Origin: Xenopus tropicalis
Lineage: Eukaryota; Chordata; Amphibia; Anura; Pipidae
Direction of reading: 5' to 3'
Assembly: GCF_000004195.4 (NCBI RefSeq)
Contig: NC_030680.2
Location: 143,368,045-143,432,044 of the forward strand
DNA length: 64,000 nucleotides
A program made the position numbers and the translations under genes. The notes beneath the pieces are model-generated. The model did not search any database. It was not told the origin of the DNA and saw nothing but the letters and a program-made list of their open reading frames with translations. The first letter of the stretch is position 1. Every line of letters starts with the position of its first letter. Below, one piece after another: positions 44,593 to 56,507 of this stretch.

Positions 44593-44635
44593 TACATTAT
44601 ATAACTTTATATAGGGGCTGGATGGATTCTTAGCA

Positions 44636-47254
44636 AGTGAGGGAATACAGGGGTAGGGGGGATAGCTCTCAGTACAAGTGAGGGAATACAGGGATATGGG
44701 AGATAGCTCTCAGTACAAGTGAGGGAATACAGGGGTAGGGGAGATAGCTCTCAGTACAAGTGAGGGAATACAGGGGTATGGGAGATAGCTCTCAGTACAA
44801 GTGAGGAAATACAGGGGTATGGGAGATAGCTCTCAGTACAAGTGAGGGAATACAGGGGTAGGGGGATAGCTCTCAGTACAAGTGAGGGAATACAGGGGTA
44901 GGGGAGATAGCTCTCAGTACAAGTGAGGGAATACAGGGTTATGGGAGATAGCTCTCAGTACAAGTGAGGGAATACAGGGGTAGGGGGGATAGCTCTCAGT
45001 ACAAGTGAGGGAATACAGGGGTAGGGGAGATAGCTCTCAGTACAAGTGAGGGAATACAGGGGTAGGGGAGATAGCTCTCAGTACAAGTGAGGGAATACAG
45101 GGGTAGGGGGGATAGCTCTCAGTACAAGTGAGGGAATACAGGGGTAGGGGGGATAGCTCTCAGTACAAGTGAGGGAATACAGGGGTAGGGGAGATAGCTC
45201 TCAGTACAAGTGAGGGAATACAGGGGTAGGGGAGATAGCTCTCAGTACAAGTGAGGGAATACAGGGGTATGGGAGATAGCTCTCAGTACAAGTGAGGGAA
45301 TACAGGGGTAGGGGGGATAGCTCTCAGTACAAGTGAGGGAATACAGGGGTAGGGGAGATAGCTCTCAGTACAAGTGAGGGAATACAGGGGTAGGGGGGAT
45401 AGCTCTCAGTACAAGTGAGGGAATACAGGGGTAGGCAGGCCCGGATTTGTGGCGAGGCCACAAAGGCCCGGGCCTAGGGCGGCAGAAATTTAGGGGCGGC
45501 ATGCCGCCCCGCTGCAACAATATTGTGACATTTCGCTCCCATACGGAGCAATGGGGACTTCTCCCCACTGCTCTGTAAGGGAGTTTAAATGCCCGTGCAT
45601 GCGTGATTGCGTCGGCGCGACACGGGGGAGGTGGGTTTGTTTGCGCATGCGTGGGAGGCGGGGCGCGAATGGGGGGTGGCCTAGGGGCGCCCGGATTTGA
45701 AATCCGGCGCTGGGGGTAGGGGGGATAGCTCTCAGTACAAGTGAGGGAATACAGGGGTAGGGGGGATAGCTCTCAGTACAAGTGAGGGAATACAGGGGTA
45801 GGGGGGATAGCTCTCAGTACAAGTGAGGGAATACAGGGGTAGGGGAGATAGCTCTCAGTACAAGTGAGGGAATACAGGGGTAGGGGAGATAGCTCTCAGT
45901 ACAAGTGAGGGAATACAGGGGTAGGGGAGATAGCTCTCAGTACAAGTGAGGGAATACAGGGGTAGGGGAGATAGCTCTCAGTACAAGTGAGGGAATACAG
46001 GGGTAGGGGGATAGCTCTCAGTACAAGTGAGGGAATACAGGGGTAGGGGGGATAGCTCTCAGTACAAGTGAGGGAATACAGGGGTAGGGGGGATAGCTCT
46101 CAGTACAAGTGAGGGAATACAGGGGTAGGGGAGATAGCTCTCAGTACAAGTGAGGGAATACAGGGGTAGGGGAGATAGCTCTCAGTACAAGTGAGGGAAT
46201 ACAGGGGTAGGGGGGATAGCTCTCAGTACAAGTGAGGGAATACAGGGGTATGGGAGATAGCTCTCAGTACAAGTGAGGGAATACAGGGGTAGGGGGGATA
46301 GCTCTCAGTACAAGTGAGGGAATACAGGGGTAGGGGAGATAGCTCTCAGTACAAGTGAGGGAATACAGGGGTAGGGGAGATAGCTCTCAGTACAAGTGAG
46401 GGAATACAGGGGTAGGGGAGATAGCTCTCAGTACAAGTGAGGGAATACAGGGGTATGGGAGATAGCTCTCAGTACAAGTGAGGGAATACAGGGGTAGGGG
46501 GGATAGCTCTCAGTACAAGTGAGGGAATACAGGGGTAGGGGAGATAGCTCTCAGTACAAGTGAGGGAATACAGGGGTAGGGGAGATAGCTCTCAGTACAA
46601 GTGAGGGAATACAGGGGTAGGGGAGATAGCTCTCAGTACAAGTGAGGGAATACAGGGGTAGGGGAGATAGCTCTCAGTACAAGTGAGGGAATACAGGGGT
46701 AGGGGAGATAGCTCTCAGTACAAGTGAGGGAATACAGGGGTAGGGGGGATAGCTCTCAGTACAAGTGAGGGAATACAGGGTTATGGGAGATAGCTCTCAG
46801 TACAAGTGAGGGAATACAGGGGTAGGGGAGATAGCTCTCAGTACAAGTGAGGGAATACAGGGGTAGGGGGATAGCTCTCAGTACAAGTGAGGGAATACAG
46901 GGGTAGGGGAGATAGCTCTCAGTACAAGTGAGGGAATACAGGGGTAGGGGGGATAGCTCTCAGTACAAGTGAGGGAATACAGGGGTATGGGAGATAGCTC
47001 TCAGTACAAGTGAGGGAATACAGGGGTAGGGGAGATAGCTCTCAGTACAAGTGAGGGAATACAGGGGTAGGGGGGATAGCTCTCAGTACAAGTGAGGGAA
47101 TACAGGGGTAGGGGAGATAGCTCTCAGTACAAGTGAGGGAATACAGGGGTAGGGGGGATAGCTCTCAGTACAAGTGAGGGAATACAGGGGTAGGGGAGAT
47201 AGCTCTCAGTACAAGTGAGGGAATACAGGGGTATGGGGGATAGCTCTCAGTACA
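44636..47254. repeat. Minisatellite, 41-bp unit, about 57 copies, inside a LINE
   Basis: Unit AGTGAGGGAATACAGGGGTA plus GGGGAGATAGCTCTCAGTACA, alternating GGGGAGAT, GGGGGGAT and TGGGAGAT variants. Left flank is the LINE coding end; right flank is the LINE 3' part. One hAT element interrupts it at 45436-45712. The seed appears to be the last codons of the LINE ORF. Confidence 0.96.
45436..45712. mobile_element. hAT MITE inserted into the 41-bp array
   Basis: Ends CAGGCCCGGATTTG and AAATCCGGCGCTG. A perfect 8-bp duplication, GGGGTAGG, lies at 45428-45435 and 45713-45720; it is part of the array unit itself. The interior is GC-rich with TTTGCGCATGCGTGGG. Confidence 0.95.
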
Positions 47255-47455
47255 AGTTGCCCCAGGGACTGGTCCGATTGCCATCTTGGAGTCAGGAAGG
47301 AATTTTTTCCCCTCTGGGGCAAATTAGAGAGGCTTCAGATGGGGTTTTTGCCTTCCTCTGGATCAACTAGCAGTTAGGCAGGTTATATATAGGCATTATG
47401 GTTGAACTTGATGGACGTACATCTTTTTTCAACCTAACTATGTTACTATGTAACC
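47255..47455 (+). pseudogene. 3' end of the same LINE
   Basis: Contains GATTGCCATCTTGGAGTCAG, GCAAATTAGAGAGGCTTCAG and GTTGAACTTGATGGAC, then TTTTTTCAACCTAACTATG and an ATGTTACT-type repeat tail. Translated it resembles the LPSWSQEGIF and LVELDGR-type C-terminal segments of these LINEs, broken by frameshifts. It is the right-hand flank of the array, so array and LINE are one insertion. Confidence 0.78.
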
Positions 47456-48503
47456 TGGGGAGTGCTGGGGGACACAAGGGGATTTAAGCCTTAAATCAAA
47501 TTAAAACAAGTTCAAATGTGTTTGTGGTAGTGGCTACTGCTCTCAGTGTATACAGTACTTGGGGTTCCAGTGCCCAGAACCCTCACTGTATAATGTTCTT
47601 GGGTTGCCAGTGACCACTTCTTCTCACAGTATAAATTGCTTGGGCTCCAGCTACCCTCTGCTTTTCACCATGTGATGTTCTTGGGGTGCAGGTCCTACTA
47701 TCGTCATTGTACAATGGTGAGGCCATTAAACATTCTAGAGATGCCTCCCTTAGCCCATGAATATAGCACTGCCAAGCTAAACAAAATGGCTGACACATAT
47801 TACATATGCTATTTATGGGCACCATGATGCTTTTCTAGCAAAGTATATTACTGGGGCCTACTACTAGCCCCCATATGGCCTGCAGGGGAGCACAGTCTGG
47901 TCTACCCTACCCCACAGGACCCCCTGCAGCCATGTACTTTTGATTTCCCTATAACTACACCATTTCTCCCATTCCAACAACCCCATGCAGATAAATAGGT
48001 TTTGACTATATCTGAGCTATGGAGAGCTATTTCACATTATTAATGCCCTACTGAGATTCCACTGCTCCGAGTAAATGCAGAACGCTGCCCATATGTACAG
48101 ATAATGAATTATTTTTCTTTGCTGGGGTAAAAGAAAAAATAAAAGAAGTAATTTTTCATATATAAATGCATTCCCTTAAACGGTTTGCATGAAAACATAT
48201 TTGTCTTTTCTGTAGAAAAAAAAAAACCTACCAAGTTTGGCTCAAAGTGAATAGAATGATTGAAAACACTGAACTTATTAAACGTTTGCTTTCTGAAGTC
48301 TGTAAAAAAAAAAAAACACTCCTAGGTCTCTGAGAAGAGCCAGATCAGTCTGAATTTACTTGCGCACCCATCTGGCCCAGTGCGGCCAACATTAGTCATG
48401 TAGGTACGGGAGATGAACCCAAGTGGGGAGGCCTTGCTCTGTGATAGAGGAGCTTACACATAGACGTTCATCAAGTTCAACCTTCTGTCCATGTAAATCC
48501 TGC
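47456..48503. other. Unassigned DNA with a short LINE tail scrap
   Basis: Short tract CATCAAGTTCAACCTTCTGTC at about 48470-48490 is a reversed LINE-tail remnant. Otherwise nothing recognised; A homopolymers at 48216 and 48306. Confidence 0.35.
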
Positions 48504-49275
48504 TTAAAGCAATATTGTCACGGGAAAACATGTTTTCTTCAAAACCCATCAGTTAATAGAGCTTCTCCAGCAGAATCCTGAATTGTAATCTGTTTTTCCC
48601 ATGGGGCTAGCCATATTCTTCATTTCCCAGGGTGCGACAGCCATGTGACCTGTGCTCTGATAAACTCCAGTCACACTTTACTGCTGCGCTGCAAGTTGGA
48701 GTGATATCCCCCCCTCACCCCCAGCAGCCGATCAGCAGAACAAATGGAAGAGAGCAAGATAGCAGCTCCCAGTAGGTATCAGAATAGCACTCAATAGTAA
48801 GAAATCCAAGTCCGGCTTGGGACTCCTCCAGTTACATGGGAGTAGGAGAAACAATAGGTTAGCTGAAAGCAGTTCTAATGTGTAGCGCTGGCTGAAAGCT
48901 CAGACTCAGGCACACTTTACTGCTGCGCTGCAAGTTGGAGTGATATCCCCCCCCTCACCCCCAGCAGCCGATCAGCAGAACAATGGGAAGGGAGCAAGAT
49001 AGCAGCTCCCAGTAGGTATCAGAATAGCACTCAATAGTAAGAAATCCAAGTCCGGCTTGGGACTCCTCCAGTTACATGGGAGTAGGAGAAACAATAGGTT
49101 AGCTGAAAGCAGTTCTAATGTGTAGCGCTGGCTGAAAGCTCAGACTCAGGCACAATGCACTGAGATGGCGCCTACACACCAATATTACAGCTACAAATAC
49201 ATTTGTTGGTTCAAGAATAACATGTTAAATGGCAGAGGGAATTATTTACTATGTAACAGTGTCATTTAGAAATAA
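48504..49275. mobile_element. TTAAAG-ended dispersed repeat with a 239-bp internal duplication
   Basis: Left TTAAAGCAATATTGTCACGG resembles a T2/Kolobok-type end. The segment starting CACACTTTACTGCTGCGCTG at 48672 is repeated from 48911 to about 49154 with only a few differences. The right terminus is not found. Confidence 0.65.
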
Positions 49276-49289
49276 AAAGTGCCCCTCAT

Positions 49290-49935
49290 GGATTTTCTTT
49301 TTTTTAAAATCTCATGGGATACCCTAGTATCCTCATACAACATTAATAACCAGGTTAAATAACAAGTGGAGCCAGTACAGAACCCTACAGGATACCAGTT
49401 GGAAGAGAAGATACTATTGACACCACCCTCAGTACCTGATCCGTAAGCCAGTTTTCTGCCTATGTGCAAAAGACCAACAGAACTTACTTAAGAAACCAAA
49501 GATCTATGTGGCACTGCGTCAAAAGTTTTGGCAATAGCCAAGTAGATCCCAACATCCAATTTCCTACTTAAATCATCAAGCCAGTAAATACATTTGCCAG
49601 GCAAATTTGCCATGTACGTCATAGATAGTTATATATTATGCCACTCTTCAGGACATAACCTTGGATTTGATCTCTTAACAAACATTTAAACAGCTTGGCC
49701 ACTACATGTCAGACTTACTGGCCTATAGTTGCCTGACTGAGATTGTAATTCCTTTTAAATATTTGGAATTACATAATCAATCCCCCAATCCTTACCAGAT
49801 GAAATAAACGGGAATCTGAGAGATCAGATTCACCCACACTAAGCTCTCTTCGTATTCCATCAGGCCCAGCGGTTTTGTTCACATTAATCTTGCTAAAATA
49901 TCACAGTGACTGACACCTTGTTTGAGCTAAGCCTA
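49290..49935 (-). pseudogene. Fossil LINE reverse transcriptase (CR1/L2-type)
   Basis: On the minus strand, in shifting frames, family blocks appear in the correct order: NVNKTAGPDGI (about 49868-49900), DWGIDYVIPNI (about 49750-49785), SGNYRPVSLT (about 49700-49735), DVGIYLAIAKTFDAVPHRS (49501-49556) and LPTGIL-stop-GSVLAPL (about 49365-49410). In the fourth block the catalytic Asp expected after YL is Ala. In the fifth, the PQG region has a stop. The segment is an inactive, 5'- and 3'-truncated piece of a LINE ORF2. The gene normally makes the enzyme that copies LINE RNA at the nicked target. Confidence 0.88.
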
Positions 49936-50018
49936 CTCTACTACTACAGCGTAGGTCCTGTGACTCTGATTCCTCTATGGAATATAACCCTCTAAAACGA
50001 TACACAACAGGAATATTA

Positions 50019-50913
50019 TACAGGTATGAGACCTGTTATCTAAAATGCTCTGGACCTGGGCTTTCTGGATAAGGGATCTTTCTGTAATTTGGATCTCCAT
50101 ACCTTAAGTCTACTAAAAAATCATTTAAACATCATTTAAATCCAATAGGACTGTTTTGCCTCCAATAAGGGGTAATTATATCTTAGTTGGGATCAAGTAC
50201 AGGTACTGTTTTATTATTACAGAGAAAAGGGAATCATTTAACCATTAAATAAACCCAATAGGGCTGTTCTGCCCCCAATAAGGGGTAATTATATCTTAGT
50301 TGGGATCAAGTACAGGTACTGTTTTATTATTACAGAGAAAAGGGAATCATTTAACCATTAAATAAACCCAATAGGGCTGTTCTGCCCCCAATAAGGGGTA
50401 ATTATATCTTAGTTGGGATCAAGTACAGGTACTGTTCTATTATTACAGAGAAAAGGGAATCATTTAACCATTAAATAAACCCAATAGGGCTGTTCTGCCC
50501 CCAATAAGGGGTAATTATATCTTAGTTGGGATCAAGTACAGGTACTGTTTTATTATTACAGAGAAAAGGGAATCATTTAACCATTAAATAAACCCAATAG
50601 GGCTGTTCTGCCCCCAATAAGGGGTAATTATATCTTAGTTGGGATCAAGTACAGGTACTGTTTTATTATTACAGAGAAAAGGGAATCATTTAACCATTAA
50701 ATAAACCCAATAGGGCTGTTCTGCCCCAATAAGGGGTAATTATATCTTAGTTGGGATCAAGTACAAGATCCTATTTTATTATTACAGAGAAAAAGGAAAT
50801 CATTTTTAAAAATTAGAATTATTTGCTTATAATGGAGTCTATGGGAGATGGCCTTTCTGTAATTCGGAACTTTCTGGATAACAGGTTTCTGGATAAGGAA
50901 TCCTATACCTGTA
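50019..50913 (+). mobile_element. TACAGGTATGGGA-family MITE with about six 113-bp units
   Basis: Ends TACAGGTATGAGACC and GGAATCCTATACCTGTA. CAGAGAAAAGGG recurs at 50220, 50333, 50446, 50559 and 50672, with a diverged last copy at 50785. Both arms are present. Confidence 0.92.
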
Positions 50914-51665
50914 CTGCTAAATCAGCAAACAGTAATCATTTCCAACATCAGTGTCTGGTATTTATCCCAAGTAGGAATATAATTAACCCTTAGAAGTATA
51001 AACTATCACAGCACCGCCTACTGTGCACATACTGAATTTGTAGCTAGCATGCTACAATAGAAAATGCATTTTCTATCTCCAGTTTTACAAGGTGGTATCT
51101 GAGGTTGTATAACACAAGAGATAACACATAGCCCAGTGTTTGCCGCCCTACTAGACCTAGACATAAATGGCTGTAAGAGCTCGACTGCAGAATTACATAT
51201 ATAACTCTCCTTAATTCCTTTTAAAATTCATAACATATGCCAAACGAGCAAAAACAGCATCGGGAGAGAGGAACATGGGTCACAGGCTGAACTGACTTTA
51301 CACTTCCATGGCCCGGTGTCAACAAAAACGTTATGTTGCGAGCCTTGCAGGCAGGTGTTTATGGTAGGGGCTGCCATTTGGAAACTGCTTATGACCAAGG
51401 CCATTGTGGAAATAGGCATAACCTGGTACAAGGAGCACAAAACCCTGTACTGTGCAGGGGCGGAAAATTATTTAGTGTGGTGAATCATCTTTTACTCTTT
51501 TTCCTACATCTGGATGGGTTTGTGCTTGGAGAACGTCAACAGAAGCCTTCAACCCACACTGCTTGTTCCATGGGCACAGCTATAACGGTGTAGCGGGTCC
51601 CGTCCTTCCTGGGCACCTTATTAGATATATTTATGACTGTTCTTTGTGGTAACGTTCATTGGTGA
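50914..51665. other. Unassigned DNA
   Basis: Overlapping 70 and 86 codon frames at 51228-51593 lie on opposite strands of one another and have no domain. Nothing else recognised. Confidence 0.3.
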
Positions 51666-52034
51666 CTAAAGGTGCCCATATACCTTAAGATCCGCTCACT
51701 TGGCGATGTCGCCAAGCGAGCGGATCTTCTCCCGATATCCCCCACCTACGGGTGGGCAATATCGGGGGAATTTAGGCTAATTCGATCGTTTGGCCCTGGG
51801 GCCAATTGATCAAATTATAATGGCGGCCTTGGGAAATGTCAGTCCGGGGACCACATCCATGAGCGGATGTGGTCCCCGATCCAACTAGATTTTCTAACCT
51901 GCCTGATCGAGATCTGGCCAGATATCGGTCGGGTAGGCCAGTCGGTAGTCCCCATACACGGGCCGATTAGCTGCCAAATTGGTCTAAGGGACTGATATCG
52001 GCAGCTAGAATCGGCCCGTGTATGGGGACCTTAA
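51666..52034. mobile_element. TTAA MITE, full length
   Basis: Left CTAAAGGTGCCCATATACC, right CCCGTGTATGGGGACCTTAA. Hairpin arms GATCCGCTCACTTGGCGA / TCGCCAAGCGAGCGGATC are adjacent to the left end. Internal order is that of the 6703 copy. Confidence 0.88.
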
Positions 52035-52403
52035 TAGTGGTCGAATTCCCCTGCATGATATGCTTGAGCATCTAATTGACATTATTAGCCTCCATTACAT
52101 GCTATTTGCACTGATTCCTTAGAGGTCACCTTTAGCTTTACCACTAATCTTGCATGCTACTTTAATCCAGTGGTTCTCAAACTGTGGGCTGGTACCCCCC
52201 AAGGGAGCATAGAGCAGAGTGAAGGCCACTTAGGGTGAAAATTGGGAAAAATTCCAATGGTAATCCCAGATACACCTGAAGGCCCAGCTTGAAGGTCAAT
52301 CAGGATCTATGCTGAATACCTCTTTACTGCACTAGATATTCTTGAAAATGAGGACTAAATAGCTGATGCACCAATGTTTTCCTATATCTATAACCTTGTT
52401 ATG
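52035..52403. other. Mostly unassigned; lone hAT-type end at 52168
   Basis: CAGTGGTTCTCAAACTGTGG at 52168 looks like a hAT terminus of the type shared by many vertebrate hATs. No partner end was found within the interval. Confidence 0.4.
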
Positions 52404-52411
52404 AGGTAAGC

Positions 52412-52720
52412 CAGTGATCCCCAACCAGTGGCTCAGGGGCAACATGTTGCTCCCCAACCCCTTGGATGTTGCTCCCAGTGCCCCCAAACCAGGGAGTTAT
52501 TTTTGAATTCCTGACTTGGGGGCAAGTTTTGGTTGAATAAAAACAAGATTTCCTACCAAATAAAGCCCTCTGTAAGCTGATAGGGTGCATAGAGGCCCCT
52601 AATAGCCAATCACAGCCCTTATTTGGCTCCTCCATTAACTTTTTTATGGTGTTTGTGTTGCTCCCCAAGTCTTTTTACATTTGAGTGTGGCTCACGTGTA
52701 AGAAAGGTTGGGGAGCCCTG
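52412..52720. mobile_element. hAT-type MITE, CAGTGATCCCCAACC family, best copy
   Basis: Ends CAGTGATCCCCAACCAGTGG and AAGGTTGGGGAGCCCTG. Flanks AGGTAAGC (52404-52411) and AGGTAAGG (52721-52728) match at seven of eight. Confidence 0.9.
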
Positions 52721-52728
52721 AGGTAAGG

Positions 52729-53235
52729 GGTCCCTATGCAAAAGTTGGGCTTGAACCAAAAAAAGTCAACCACTGCCCCTATCCATGTAGTTTATACTGC
52801 AGTCCATTTGGGCTTGTTTCTGAATCCACTGTATATCCATTCAAGGTCATTGGCCAAAGCTGATCCTATCTCTGTTGCCCTTTCACTTCTTCTGATCTTT
52901 CCAACTGCCCCATTACTCTTGCTGTTTGCTACTTACCTTAGTCCAAGGGTAAGGGACAGAGGGACTTAGGGCTTCTTAAGGTGTAAGTGACACGGCGTAT
53001 GCTATAGTCAGAAGATCTGTCTGTATACAAGTGATAGTAGTTAGAGGAACCATGGGGAAACCATTCAGAAAACTAAAATATGCAGAAAGAATGAGTTTTA
53101 CCGCTGCTTCTGTGTGTTGTACGGAAAACTTGGAAAGTATTTTATGACCTTTTCCACTTAATCAAGAATGTAGAATAATACTGGGTTAGTCACTTCTGGC
53201 CAGTCGCCACTTTACTTTGTAACCTCAGAAGTGCA
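52729..53235. other. Unassigned DNA
   Basis: Non-repetitive; about 52980-53200 is a weak conserved-element candidate. No gene. Confidence 0.3.
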
Positions 53236-53730
53236 TTAAAGGGAAACTACACCCCCAGAATGAATACGTAACCAACAGCCAGTTTATATTATGTTAAGTG
53301 GCCTATTAAAGAATCTCCCCAAACTGGAATATATATATCAGTAAATATTGCCCTTTTACATCCTTTCCCTTGAGCCGACATTTGGGCTGTGTGCTCCCTC
53401 AGAGATCAGCTGACAGGAAGTGATGCAGCTCTAACTGTAACAGGAAGTAGTGTGGGAGCAAAAGGCAGAACTCTGCCCATTCATTGGCTGATGGGGCCTA
53501 GCATGTATGTGTGCCTTGGCTTGTTTGTGTGCACTGTGAATCCTATGATCCCAGGGGGCGGCCCTTAGTACTTAAAATGGCAGTTTTCTATTTAGGATTA
53601 CCCAATGGCACATACTGCTAAATAAGAATATTTATATGAAAATGGTTTATTTAGATGAAGCAGGGTTTTACATATGAGCTGTTTATGCCATATATTTTTA
53701 TACATTTTTGGGGGTTTAGTTTTTCTTGAA
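53236..53730. mobile_element. T2-type MITE
   Basis: Left TTAAAGGGAAACTACACCCC, right GGGGGTTTAGTTTTTCTTGA. TTAA on the left, TTGA on the right. The interior has GATCAGCTGACAGGAAGTGA and TAACAGGAAGTAG motifs. Confidence 0.83.
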
Positions 53731-53844
53731 ATATAAACAACTTTTCCTATAATGGAAAATGCCATTTGTTGTGAGTGTGGGAAAGATACTCCCAAACTAT
53801 GTCAAGATACTGTGCTCTTGCCTTTCAGTATGTTACCCACCCAC

Positions 53845-54017
53845 TTAGATTGTAAGCTCTATGGGGCAGGGACCTCCTTCCTCCTTCCCTGTGTATTTAT
53901 ATTTATTTATTTTATTTATTATAACACTTGTCCTCCCTGTGTTTAATTGTGTATATTGTGTTTTTTTACATCTCTGTGTATCCTTATAGCGCATTATAAA
54001 TAAAGTTATACATACAT
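53845..54017 (+). mobile_element. L2-like retroelement 3' tail, single copy
   Basis: TTAGATTGTAAGCTCTATGG, GGGCAGGGACCTCC, CTTATAGCGCATTATAAATA and a short TACATAC tail. It represents the unit from which the array at 1-540 was probably built. Confidence 0.78.
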
Positions 54018-55509
54018 ACTAAGCACAATTGAGCAGGAAGAGCCCAGTTACTGCTCTCATACCTTTTACAGAGATATATGATAGATATTTCCACATCTAA
54101 TGCACAATAATGCAGGTCCCAACTTGACAACTCATGTTACCCTCATATAAACATACAAGACCTGTATCTTTCACTGGGCGTTGGTACAATGGTGACTTAC
54201 CCAATGGGGTGCTCTCATCTTATCTGAGATTTCAGGCAACCCCCATGATGGTATTCTCAGCATTACATCTCTGGCCATTTAGTGGCTGATCAGTTAGGGA
54301 GCTGCTCTCAGGGAGGTATACGGGGTACTAGATTGAGGGCTTCCATGTCAGAGGCCATTATGGAATCCAAATGTTTGCATAGTGTCTCCTTCCCTCACTG
54401 GAAGTGACATAATTGTGCATACCCATAGCTGGACGTGACATCATGCAAACTCCTTCTGATGTCACTGAATGCTTGCTGTTCAACTCACAGCCAATCGGGG
54501 TACTTGAGATGTCTTGGCCACAAGATGGAGATGCACAATTTGCTGGGTGTAGTAGGGATGGGGCTTGCAGAGAGTGGGGAGCAATGTGTGTACCCATTAT
54601 TGGGGTGTGACCAGGGTAACTCAGGGGCTGACCATGCTTGCAAGGGGGCCCAGGTAACAGGTGGGCTAATAACTGCGGCACTGCTAGCTTACTAGTATAG
54701 GGCCCCATGATTTTTAATGGTGGCCCTGGAACAGTCGCACCAGAAAAGGAGGGAGCCTCAGGATTCTACCCTGGGCTCCTTCAGGTCTCCCATTGTCTCC
54801 CATCATTCTCTGCTGTCTCCTGGCAGCCTCAGGGTCCCAGTCCAATCATATCTCCCCCCTGCAAGTGACCCGGCCAGTGACATCCCCTCAGCCAGTAGTA
54901 TTGTTGAACTGGTAAATGGCCATAGATCCCACCAGCAGAAATACAAAATGCCCACTGCCCCTTGACCCAGGTTTTGCAGAGACTGTGCCATGGGGCAAAT
55001 TCGATGATCTTTGTGTAGTTGTGGGGCCAATACCAAGTGCATTACGAGCATGGGCGAGGCGACGGCCAGTATCTAATTCCCAAACCTGTGATGGAACAAT
55101 GAATCAGCAAGTTATCGGGAAACTGATTCAGCCACATACAAATTGCTGTGATGCTCACGGGTCTCAGATTTCTCCAAAGAACCTCGAGCAACAGCTGAAG
55201 CCACACAGTTTGGCTTGGTCCTAATAAAATCCCCTCGCACTGCCAACCAAGCTGCCCGATTGATGTATTTTATAGCTAAACTCCCCCCACTTCCCGGTCA
55301 CAGTCTAATTACTCGTTTAGAAGACTGGAAACCCACAGGCTAAAATAAAAGTCAGAATGGGTTATTTAACCTACAGCAACCAATCAGCAGGCAGCTGTAA
55401 CTGGTCACATTGCTGAAGCAAACATCTGATAGGTTGCTTTGGGCTACTAAGCCTGGTGTTATCCCTATGACATGACCTACCAAGCTTGTAGCATATATAG
55501 AGAAGCATA
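54018..55509. other. Long unassigned interval; candidate conserved element 54960-55340
   Basis: Frames of 65-116 codons at 54358-55224 overlap on both strands without domains. From 54960 the sequence is non-repetitive with AATTCGATGATCTTTGTG and GCACTGCCAACCAAGCTGCC. Near 55375-55450 there is a CAACCAATCAGCAGG scrap of small-MITE type. Confidence 0.3.
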
Positions 55510-56507
55510 TACATGTATGGGATCCCTTATCCGGAAACCCGTTATCCAGAAAGTTCCGAAAGTTCCCATAGACTCCATTATAAGCAAATAATTCTAATTT
55601 TTTTAAATGATTTCCTTTTTCTCTGTAATAATAAAACAGTACCTGTACTTGATCCCAACTAAGATATAATTACCCCTTATTGGGGCAGAACAGCCCTATT
55701 GGGTTTATTTAATGGTTAAATGATTCCCTTTTCTCTGTAATAATAAAACAGTGCCTGTACTTGATCCCAACTAAGATATAATTACCCCTTATTGGGGCAG
55801 AACAGCCCTATTTGGTTTATTTAATGGTTAAATGACTCCCTTTTCTCTGTAATAATAAAACAGTACCTGTACTTGATCCCAACTAAGATATAATTACCCC
55901 TTATTGGGGCAGAACAGCCCTATTGGGTTTATTTAATGGTTAAATGATTCCCTTTTCTCTGTAATAATAAAACAGTACCTGTACTTGATCCCAACTAAGA
56001 TATAATTACCCCTTATTGGGGGCAAAACAAGCCTATTAGGTTTATTCAATATTTAAATGATTTTTAGTAGACTTAAGGTGGCCATACACGTGGCGATCTG
56101 ACGATGTTTCGTACGACCATCGGTCGCACGAAACATCGTAAGATCCGCCACACACCATTCAGGGCTGAATCGGCAGGTAAGGAGGTAGCAACAATAGGAT
56201 TTCTACCTCCTTCTGCCGATTCAGCTCTGAAGGGAGAATTTTGGTCAGGCGCCTTCTATGGCACCCGATCAAAATTTTCAAACTGGTCCAATCGGCGAGT
56301 CGGCCGATATCAGCAGCTTCCTGCGATATCGGTCGACTCGCCGACATGCCATACACGCACCGATTATCGTACGAAACGAGGTTTCGTACGATAATATCGG
56401 TGCGTGTATGGCCACCTTTAAGGTATGGAAATCCAAATTACAGAAAGAACCCTTATCCGTAAAACCCCAGATCCCGAGCATTCTGGATATCAGGTCCCAT
56501 ACCTGTA
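55510..56507 (-). mobile_element. TACAGGTATGGGA-family MITE with four units and a nested MITE
   Basis: Ends TACATGTATGGGATCCC and GGTCCCATACCTGTA. The reverse of the unit landmark recurs at 55625, 55737, 55849 and 55961 (112-bp spacing). A TTAA MITE sits inside the right arm at 56077-56417. Confidence 0.92.
56077..56417. mobile_element. TTAA MITE nested in another MITE
   Basis: TTAA at 56073-56076 and 56418-56421 flank GGTGGCCATACACGTGGCG and GTGTATGGCCACCT. Removing it and one TTAA restores GTAGACTTAAGGTATGG, as found uninterrupted at about 13264-13280. Same subfamily as 8030-8368. The 96-codon open frame here is discussed under rejected items. Confidence 0.95.
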
